Assembly (NCBI GenBank): GCA_025936205.1 | Contig: JAICTU010000540.1 | Location: forward strand, 1 to 5,879 | DNA from: Polyangiaceae bacterium | GTDB taxonomy: Bacteria > Myxococcota > Polyangia > Polyangiales > Polyangiaceae | Length of the DNA: 5,879 nucleotides | Direction of reading: 5' to 3' | In this document: piece after piece, positions 1-5,044 of the stretch | Layout of the letters: each line of letters starts with the position of its first letter | How positions within the stretch are numbered: position 1 is the stretch's first letter | Translations under genes and position numbers: made by a program | Notes under the pieces: generated by a model | Databases searched by the model: none | Seen by the model: only the letters and a program-made list of their open reading frames with translations | Told to the model about the DNA's origin: nothing

Positions 1-638
1 ACCTGAAGCTGCTCGAGGTACACGAGGGCTGGGTCCACGTGGCCACCAGCATGAACGGCCAGGCCCAGCCCGTCGCTCGCTGGCTGAGCATCGGCCCACC
101 GCGCGTGGCCTCCACGCAGGAGGGGCTGGCGGCGCTGCTCGAGGTGCTCACGCTCACCAGCCACCCGCTGCGCGCGCGCCGCCTCAACGATCGCGTGCTC
201 GCGGTCGACAAGGCGGAAGACGGCGCGAACTTCCTCGAAGTGTTCGAGTGGTTCCGCACCGAGGGCTACGACGAAGAGACCTGCTTCTGGAACACCCAGC
301 GCGTCTTCCGCGGCGGCGTGACCAGCGGCGGCGCCCCCTTCACCAAAGACATCGTTTACACACACGGCATCGTCTCCACCCTCAACTTCCTGGTCTCCGC
401 GATCGCGCTGGGCCGCGCCGACCTGATCCGCTGGCTCTACGTGGGCAAGGTCGCGCTGGAAGACCTGCGCGTGATCGCCGAACACGCCCACGAGGGGCTC
501 GTTCGCCCGCCCCGCTACATCCCCCCGATGTTCCGCGACCTGAACGGCCTCTCGATCTGGCTCGGCATCAGCTCGTTCTGGGGGCGACTCAAGAACGAAG
601 CCGTGCAGGAGCACTTTCGCAAGTCCCTGCGCGCTTGA
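1..638 (+). CDS. QEGLA/DUF1704-family metallopeptidase-like protein, C-terminal part (5' end outside window)
   Basis: The frame is open from the left edge (first full codon at 3) to TGA at 636-638, giving 211 residues of a longer protein. It contains HEGWVH (21-38), an HExxxH zinc motif, then QEGLA (117-131) about 28 residues later, and further on an RGG-x5-GGAPFTKD-type stretch (about 310-350). This pattern matches the 'flavohemoglobin expression-modulating QEGLA motif' family (DUF1704), which is related to the animal MATCAP tubulin tyrosine carboxypeptidases. By analogy the two His and probably the Glu of QEGLA bind zinc; this is inference. GTG at 39 and ATG at 51 are start-like codons but lie downstream of the zinc motif, so neither is the true start. 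The family is usually around 400 residues or more, so roughly half is missing. The bacterial substrate is unknown. No signal peptide can be judged. A kinase gene follows on the same strand after 51 bases. Confidence 0.85.
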   Translation, partial: LKLLEVHEGWVHVATSMNGQAQPVARWLSIGPPRVASTQEGLAALLEVLTLTSHPLRARRLNDRVLAVDKAEDGANFLEVFEWFRTEGYDEETCFWNTQRVFRGGVTSGGAPFTKDIVYTHGIVSTLNFLVSAIALGRADLIRWLYVGKVALEDLRVIAEHAHEGLVRPPRYIPPMFRDLNGLSIWLGISSFWGRLKNEAVQEHFRKSLRA

Positions 639-689
639 AGGAGCTCGCCAGCTGGCGGCAAAGCGCCAGGGCACGTACGCTGCGAGGGA

Positions 690-1772
690 ATGATGAACTC
701 CGGCGCCAGGATCGCCGACCGCTATCGATTGCTGGCGCCCCTGGGCGGAGGCACGCCTTCGATGACCTTCCTGGCGGTCGACGAATCGAGCGGCGCCGAG
801 GTCGTGCTGAAGCGCTTTGCCGTGCGCGATGCCCGGGGCTGGAAACAAGTCGAGCTCGCCCAGCGGGAGGCGCAGGTGCTGCGCGGCCTGGACCACGAGC
901 TCTTGCCTCGCTATCTCGACCACTTCGAACAGGACGGGGCTCTGTTCACCGTCATGACACGTCTACCCGGCGAAGATCTACGCGCTGCGCGACGGCACGG
1001 CAGGCGGTTCACGGTCCCAGCTGCGTTTCAGCTGCTCCGAGATGGGAGCTCGATCTTCGAATACCTGCACGAACACCTGCCGCCGATCGTCCACCGCGAC
1101 ATCAAGCCCAGCAACGTGCTGATTTGCCCGGATGGGCGCTATCGCCTGGTGGACTTTGGATCGGTGGCACAGGCGCTACGCGCCGATGGGACAACCGTGG
1201 TCGGAACCTTCGGCTACATGGCACCCGAACAATTTCAAGGCCGGGCGGGTCCGGGTAGCGACATCTATGGCCTCGGCGCTACCCTCCTGACCACCCTCAC
1301 CGGGGTCGAGCCCGAACAGCAGCCGCATCGTGGTCTCGCCATCGACGTTGAACAGGCGCTCGGCACGTCTGTCCATCCGCACCTTCGCCGCCTGTTGCAG
1401 GCCATGCTGGAGCCCAACCCCGATCTGAGGCCCACCGGCCTTCGGCCGTGGCTGGAGCAGGCGAGCCCCTTACACGCAGGGCCTTCGCACGCGCCGAACC
1501 GCCCGGCGCGAGTCCCGGCCGCGTCGCTCGGCCCCCAAGAAAATCAGCTGTTCCTCTACACGCTGGGCTTGCTGGTGTTTTTGCTGATCGCGATCGTTTC
1601 GCTGATGTGGATCGGCCCGAGCAGCGGCTGGGCGCTGCTGATGATGGCGGTTCCTCCCGCGTTGCTGTCGGTGCCGCGACTCTGGCGTCACGTAGTCGAC
1701 CGGCAGCTGCCTGCAAGCGCGGATCTAGCCCGCTCGCGCCAGAGCGGCGGCAGCAAACGCGCCGGCCAGTAG
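690..1772 (+). CDS. Membrane-anchored Hanks-type serine/threonine protein kinase
   Basis: This 360-residue protein has an N-terminal kinase domain (about residues 10-258) and a C-terminal membrane anchor. Visible catalytic residues are Lys41 (ATP lysine), Glu60 (helix C), HRD 135-137, Lys139, Asn142, DFG 155-157, APE 178-180, Asp191 and the late Arg247. The glycine loop (19-24) reads GGGTPS: the third glycine is Ser24 and the usual following Val is Thr26. Thr168, Thr169 and Thr173 in the activation segment are plausible autophosphorylation sites. A Pro/Ala-rich linker (about 259-284) leads to two hydrophobic helices (about 287-309 and 313-331) joined by a very short turn, then a basic tail. 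This suggests a membrane hairpin with both ends in the cytoplasm and no extracellular sensor. Two start codons lie side by side (690 and 693). GAGGGA at 684-689 touches the first, so 693 may be better spaced. The gene lies 51 bases after the QEGLA gene and could be cotranscribed with it. Its substrate is unknown. Confidence 0.93.
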   Translation: MMNSGARIADRYRLLAPLGGGTPSMTFLAVDESSGAEVVLKRFAVRDARGWKQVELAQREAQVLRGLDHELLPRYLDHFEQDGALFTVMTRLPGEDLRAARRHGRRFTVPAAFQLLRDGSSIFEYLHEHLPPIVHRDIKPSNVLICPDGRYRLVDFGSVAQALRADGTTVVGTFGYMAPEQFQGRAGPGSDIYGLGATLLTTLTGVEPEQQPHRGLAIDVEQALGTSVHPHLRRLLQAMLEPNPDLRPTGLRPWLEQASPLHAGPSHAPNRPARVPAASLGPQENQLFLYTLGLLVFLLIAIVSLMWIGPSSGWALLMMAVPPALLSVPRLWRHVVDRQLPASADLARSRQSGGSKRAGQ

Positions 1773-1990
1773 GAGGTCCGTCTACGTCTCATCGGGGACC
1801 CGCGCTGATGCGTTGACGATCGGCATTGAGCTACACTGGAGTTGGGGGCGCGCTCGACGGCTGGGCACCCAATTGGGCGTTCAGCGCGGCATTCGTTCTC
1901 ATACAGCGCCTCGAATCGCCCGCGTTTGCCCGGTTGGGCCGAACGCATCTTGCGGAAAGCCCGAAAGCCTTGGCAATGTGAGGCGAGACG
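1773..1990. other. Intergenic gap between the kinase gene and the receiver-histidine kinase gene
   Basis: These 218 bases form the largest non-coding stretch. I see no RNA gene or strong terminator here. Small patterns are a perfect 10-base palindrome CCCAATTGGG (1868-1877), an imperfect palindrome GTTGGGCCGAAC (1933-1944), and two copies of GAAAGCC eight bases apart (1955-1961 and 1963-1969). TTGACG at 1813-1818 resembles a -35 box, but the only nearby -10-like TACACT (1832-1837) is 13 bases away, which is too close. The gap probably holds the promoter of the downstream gene, but I cannot place it. Confidence 0.6.
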
Positions 1991-3139
1991 ATGAGCTTTT
2001 CCGAATCGCCCGCCCCGGTGTCGCAAAACGCGACCCCCCAGGACGGTGCCGTGGTCTGGGTGGTGGATGACAGCGCGCTCGAACGGGAGCAGTGCCGCGC
2101 TGCACTCGCCTCACGCTGGGAAGTGAAATCGTTTTCGAGTGGGGCTGCCATGATCGAGGAACTCTCGACAGCGCCCGTGCCTCAGGTCGTCGTACTCGAT
2201 TGGCACATGCCGGACATGTCCGGCATCGACGTCTGCCAGTTCGTACGGACTCGCTTCGACCTGGGTCAACTGCCGATCTTGATCCTCACGGCATCGTCTG
2301 CCCAGCAGAGCTTGCTGGAGGCGCTGTCCGCAGGTGCAAACGACTTCGTCGAAAAGCCCATCGCCGAGCTGGAGCTGAACGCTCGCGTGGCCGGTTTGGT
2401 GAGGATGTCGACCTTGTACGCAAAGCTGGAGCGCGCCGAGCGCACGCTCCGCGTCGAGGCGGATTTCCGCGAGCGCTTCATGGGTATGCTGGCCCACGAT
2501 CTGCGACAACCTCTGAACACGATCTCTCTGGCGGGGCAGGCCATCGCGCAGGTCTGTGGAGAGCAGGGTCCGGTGCCGGCGGCGCTCGGCATGCTGCAAC
2601 GAGCCGCGGGGCGCATGCGCCGGATGATCGGAGAGCTGCTGGATTTCACGCGCATCCGTCCCGAAAGCGGCATGCCGATCCAACGCCAGCCCATGGACCT
2701 GCTGCGCGTCGTGCAAATGACGGTGGACGAGATGGGGATCGGCCAAGAGCTCCACCTGACGGCGGACGGGGCCTGCTCGGGCTCTTGGGATCCGGATCGC
2801 CTGGCGCAGGTCTGCACCAACCTGATCGCCAACGCACTCGAGCATTCGAGCGTGGATTCTCCGATCGAAGTCCGTCTGGAGTGCGTGGCGGACGAGGTGG
2901 AATTTCGCGTGTCCAACCAGGGAGAGGTGATCCCGCCCGAGATACTGGAAACTCTCTTCCAGCCTTTCCGGCGCGGCTCGGGAGCGCGGCGCTCCAGCAC
3001 CGGAGTGGGCCTGGGATTGTACATCGTCGATCAGATCGTTCGTGCCCATGGCGGCTCGTGCAGGGCGCAGAGCGACGCTTCCGGAACCCATTTCCTGGTC
3101 CGGCTGCCGCGCCACGCTCGGGGCGGTCGCGCGAGCTGA
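1991..3139 (+). CDS. Receiver-HisKA-HATPase histidine kinase (N-terminal receiver domain, no sensor domain)
   Basis: This 382-residue soluble protein starts with a receiver domain (about 21-138): acidic pair Asp26-Asp27, phosphoacceptor Asp70, Thr100 and Lys122 are all present. A helical stretch (about 139-160) leads to a HisKA dimerisation domain with phosphorylatable His169 in HDLRQPL. The HATPase domain has an N box with Asn277 and Asn281, an F-box-like LFQPFRRG, and a G2 box GVGLGL (338-343). The G1 region reads NQGEVIP (309-315), with Asn309 in place of the usual Asp and Val313 in place of Gly. I recall similar Asn forms in related kinases, so this does not imply inactivity. No membrane or PAS/GAF sensor segment is seen, so input is probably phosphate on Asp70 from another kinase. 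ATG 1991 is the first possible start because an in-frame TGA sits at 1979-1981; AGGCG at 1981-1985 is a weak ribosome site. The gene converges on cheB. Confidence 0.94.
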   Translation: MSFSESPAPVSQNATPQDGAVVWVVDDSALEREQCRAALASRWEVKSFSSGAAMIEELSTAPVPQVVVLDWHMPDMSGIDVCQFVRTRFDLGQLPILILTASSAQQSLLEALSAGANDFVEKPIAELELNARVAGLVRMSTLYAKLERAERTLRVEADFRERFMGMLAHDLRQPLNTISLAGQAIAQVCGEQGPVPAALGMLQRAAGRMRRMIGELLDFTRIRPESGMPIQRQPMDLLRVVQMTVDEMGIGQELHLTADGACSGSWDPDRLAQVCTNLIANALEHSSVDSPIEVRLECVADEVEFRVSNQGEVIPPEILETLFQPFRRGSGARRSSTGVGLGLYIVDQIVRAHGGSCRAQSDASGTHFLVRLPRHARGGRAS

Positions 3140-3163
3140 CGAGCGCTGCGCTTCCGGCGCTCG
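3140..3163. terminator. GC-rich hairpin between convergent genes, possible bidirectional terminator
   Basis: CGAGCGC (3140-3146) pairs perfectly with GCGCTCG (3157-3163). Pairing continues inward by a G-U and a G-C pair, leaving a six-base loop (3149-3154). The hairpin begins at the base after the receiver-kinase stop codon and ends one base before the cheB stop codon, so it fills 24 of the 25 intergenic bases. Neither strand has a T tract after it, so it is not a classical intrinsic terminator. It may still slow polymerase, protect 3' ends, or simply reflect high GC. Confidence 0.45.
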
Positions 3164-3164
3164 A

Positions 3165-4205
3165 TCAGATGAGCCGTCGCACGAGGGCCAGGGCGAGCTC
3201 GTCGAGCGGCGCCTCTTCCACCGAAAGCCCCGCTTCGCGCACACAGCGCGGCATCCCGTAGATGATCGCCGTCGACTCGGCTTCGGTCAGGACCTCTCCC
3301 CCCGCTGCGACGAGCGCCCGAGACCCCTGGAGGCCATCGTCTCCCATGCCCGTGAGCACGACGCCGAGGGCGGCAGCTCCCCACGCACGCGCCGCGCTCT
3401 CGAACAACAGGTTCACTGACGGCACATAGAGCGAGGACGCGCTCTGCGGCGTCAAATGGACGACGGTCCGCTGGTCCTCGCGTGCGATCTCCAGGTTGCG
3501 TCCGCCCTTGCCCAGCACGACCAGACCTGGTTCGAGCTCGAGGCCCTCGCTCGCTTCCACCACGCGCAAGGCACAGGCGGCGTCCAGCCGCTTTGCCAGG
3601 GAGCTCGTGTATTCCTCTGGAATGTGCAGCGCGATGGCGATGGGCACCGGGAAGCTCGGCGGCAGGGTGCCGAGCAAACGCGTGAGCGCCTGCGGTCCGC
3701 CCGTCGACGTACCCACGACGAGCAGCTTGTGCCGGCTCGGCAAACGCACGGGCTCGGCAGCAACTTTCGCCAGCTGCGACGGCAAGGGCGACGTGCGCGC
3801 GCCGGCGGCCGCCAGCACCTTTTGAGCCAGCTCTGCCGAGAGCTCGTACAAGCGGTCGGTGGCGAGCGCAGTGGGCTTCTTCACGAAGTCGACGGCACCA
3901 TCCTGCAGCGCCTGCAAGACGAGGTCGCTCTCTTCCGAGGAAAAGCTGACCACGACGACGCGCGGTGCCGAAGACAGCCTCGCCAGCTCCCGCAGCACTC
4001 CCAGGCCGTCGAGATGCGGCATGACGAGATCCAGCGTGACGACGTCGGGCTCGAGCACGCCGATCTTTTCCAGTGCTTCCAGCCCATCAGCGGCAATCCC
4101 CACGACCTCGAGGCTCGGATGCGCCTGGATGGCTTGGCGCAGCACCTTGCGGGCAAATGCCGAATCATCCACGACGAGGACGCGAATACGGTTGGGCGCG
4201 TTCAA
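3165..4205 (-). CDS. cheB: CheB chemotaxis-family protein-glutamate methylesterase/glutaminase
   Basis: This 346-residue protein has the standard CheB layout and length (E. coli CheB is about 349). The receiver domain (about 5-120) has Asp13-Asp14, phosphoacceptor Asp59, Ser87 and Lys110. A linker (about 121-158) leads to the methylesterase domain with Ser167 in GTSTGGP (165-171), His194 in HIPEEYTSSLAKRLD, and Asp290 in GMGDDG (286-291), so the Ser-His-Asp triad is complete. It removes methyl groups from receptor glutamates, and phosphorylation of Asp59 by a CheA would activate it. The motif usually written APGxxH is GKGGRN here (232-237), and the usual PSVD is PSVN (262-265), so two conserved positions differ. 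The start is TTG at 4205-4203, overlapping the cheR stop, with AGGA four bases upstream. No ATG or GTG lies close upstream in this frame. It is the last gene of a minus-strand operon. Confidence 0.96.
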   Translation of the reverse strand: MNAPNRIRVLVVDDSAFARKVLRQAIQAHPSLEVVGIAADGLEALEKIGVLEPDVVTLDLVMPHLDGLGVLRELARLSSAPRVVVVSFSSEESDLVLQALQDGAVDFVKKPTALATDRLYELSAELAQKVLAAAGARTSPLPSQLAKVAAEPVRLPSRHKLLVVGTSTGGPQALTRLLGTLPPSFPVPIAIALHIPEEYTSSLAKRLDAACALRVVEASEGLELEPGLVVLGKGGRNLEIAREDQRTVVHLTPQSASSLYVPSVNLLFESAARAWGAAALGVVLTGMGDDGLQGSRALVAAGGEVLTEAESTAIIYGMPRCVREAGLSVEEAPLDELALALVRRLI

Positions 4206-4217
4206 GACATCCTGCTC
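4202..4217 (-). promoter_or_regulatory. Coupled cheR stop / cheB TTG start with Shine-Dalgarno
   Basis: On the minus strand the cheR stop TGA (4204-4202) and the cheB start TTG (4205-4203) share bases in TTGA. GAGCAGGA (4217-4210) ends four bases before the TTG and supports that start. This is a typical translational coupling junction. The TTG may keep CheB production below or tied to CheR; that is inference. Confidence 0.7.
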
Positions 4218-5041
4218 AGCGAATCGACAGACCTGCGGTAGTAAAAGACGCCATCGAGCTCCTCACAAGCGAGGACCGTGCCAAAGCGCAAGAGCGACTC
4301 GGAGACGCCGACGAAGAGCACGCCGTCTGACCTCAGCCGCGAGCTCAGCCCCTCGAGAACGCGCACGACCGTCTCGTCTCGGAAGTAGATGAGGACGTTG
4401 CGGCAGAGCACGACATCGCAAGTCCCGACCCCGACGGTCTCGGCGGGTTCACAGAGGTTGATCCTTCTCCAGTCCACGGCGTCGACCAGCTCGGGAGCGA
4501 CGCGCAGGCGACCATTTTCCTCGTGCAGCCAGCGATTGGCGAGCTCCGGATCGACGCTGTGCCGCAGCGAGCGCCGACTGAAGCTGCCCGCGCGTGCGCT
4601 GGCCAGCGCGCGCTCACTGATGTCGCTGGCGATCAACTCGACGTCTGCCAGCAGACCCTCACGGGCAAGCAGCATGGCGAGAGTCAGCGGCTCCTCCCCG
4701 GTCGCACACGCCGCCGACCAGATACGGGGCCTGCGCCCCGACCGCACCGCGGGCAGCACGAAACGAGTCACCACCAAGCGCAGTGCGTCCACTTCGCGAA
4801 AGAAGTAAGTCTCGTTGACCACCAGGTGGGCGACGAGCTCATCCAGCTCCTGCTGCCCACCCGGGTCGTAGCGGAGAAAGTAGTAGTAATCGAGCAGGGA
4901 CTCGAAGCCTGCCTCGCCGGCGCGCACCCCCACCCGGTCGAGAAACAGGTCTTGGTCCGCCAAGCCGTAGTGCAGTCCGACGCGCTCCTCCACGAGCGCG
5001 CTCAGGATCGCGAAAACAGATCGGGAGGCGGAGGTCGTCAT
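4202..5041 (-). CDS. cheR: CheR chemotaxis-family protein-glutamate O-methyltransferase
   Basis: This 279-residue SAM-dependent enzyme would methylate glutamates of chemoreceptors. The N-terminal helical domain (about 8-75) is followed by NETYFFRE (76-83), the counterpart of the CheR N-T-x-FFRE motif. The SAM site is in WSAACATGEEPLTLAM (108-123), with an acidic SDIS loop at 139-142, and LCRNVLIYF (212-220) is the CheR signature. In the CheR beta-subdomain the stretch between RWL (170-172) and LRV (179-181) is about four residues shorter than in E. coli CheR as I recall it. This suggests a pentapeptide-independent enzyme. No TPR or other C-terminal extension is present. The start ATG (5041-5039) follows the HEAT gene stop by three bases in the same frame (TAG GCG ATG), with only a weak TAGGCG ribosome site, so translation is probably coupled. 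The end overlaps cheB by four bases. CheR and CheB act as an antagonistic pair in receptor adaptation. Confidence 0.96.
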   Translation of the reverse strand: MTTSASRSVFAILSALVEERVGLHYGLADQDLFLDRVGVRAGEAGFESLLDYYYFLRYDPGGQQELDELVAHLVVNETYFFREVDALRLVVTRFVLPAVRSGRRPRIWSAACATGEEPLTLAMLLAREGLLADVELIASDISERALASARAGSFSRRSLRHSVDPELANRWLHEENGRLRVAPELVDAVDWRRINLCEPAETVGVGTCDVVLCRNVLIYFRDETVVRVLEGLSSRLRSDGVLFVGVSESLLRFGTVLACEELDGVFYYRRSVDSLSRMS

Positions 5042-5044
5042 CGC

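Noticed and set aside
248..1258. 336-codon plus-strand frame spanning the end of the QEGLA gene and the start of the kinase gene
   Set aside because: It is Arg/Pro-rich, domainless and out of frame with two genes that carry clear family motifs.
1775..1800. Inverted repeat GGTCC/GGACC after the Ser/Thr kinase gene as a terminator
   Set aside because: The stem is only five bases with a 16-base loop and no T tract.
1813..1837. Sigma-70-like promoter TTGACG ... TACACT
   Set aside because: The spacer is 13 bases instead of about 17, and the -10 match is only four of six. Chance matches of this quality are common.
1971..1986. TGGCA... resembling a sigma-54 promoter just before ATG 1991
   Set aside because: The -12 element does not match TTGC, and the site overlaps the ribosome-binding region.
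1813..2070. 85-codon plus-strand open frame in the gap before the receiver-kinase gene
   Set aside because: It overlaps the well-supported start at 1991 in another frame, has no recognisable domain, and its end simply reads through real coding sequence out of frame.
2111..3244. 377-codon open frame antisense to the receiver-histidine kinase
   Set aside because: Long antisense frames are expected in GC-rich genes. The translation has no recognisable domain, while the plus strand encodes a full set of kinase motifs.
3456..4241. 261-codon plus-strand frame opposite cheB
   Set aside because: It is a shadow of cheB. The minus-strand product has complete receiver and methylesterase active sites.
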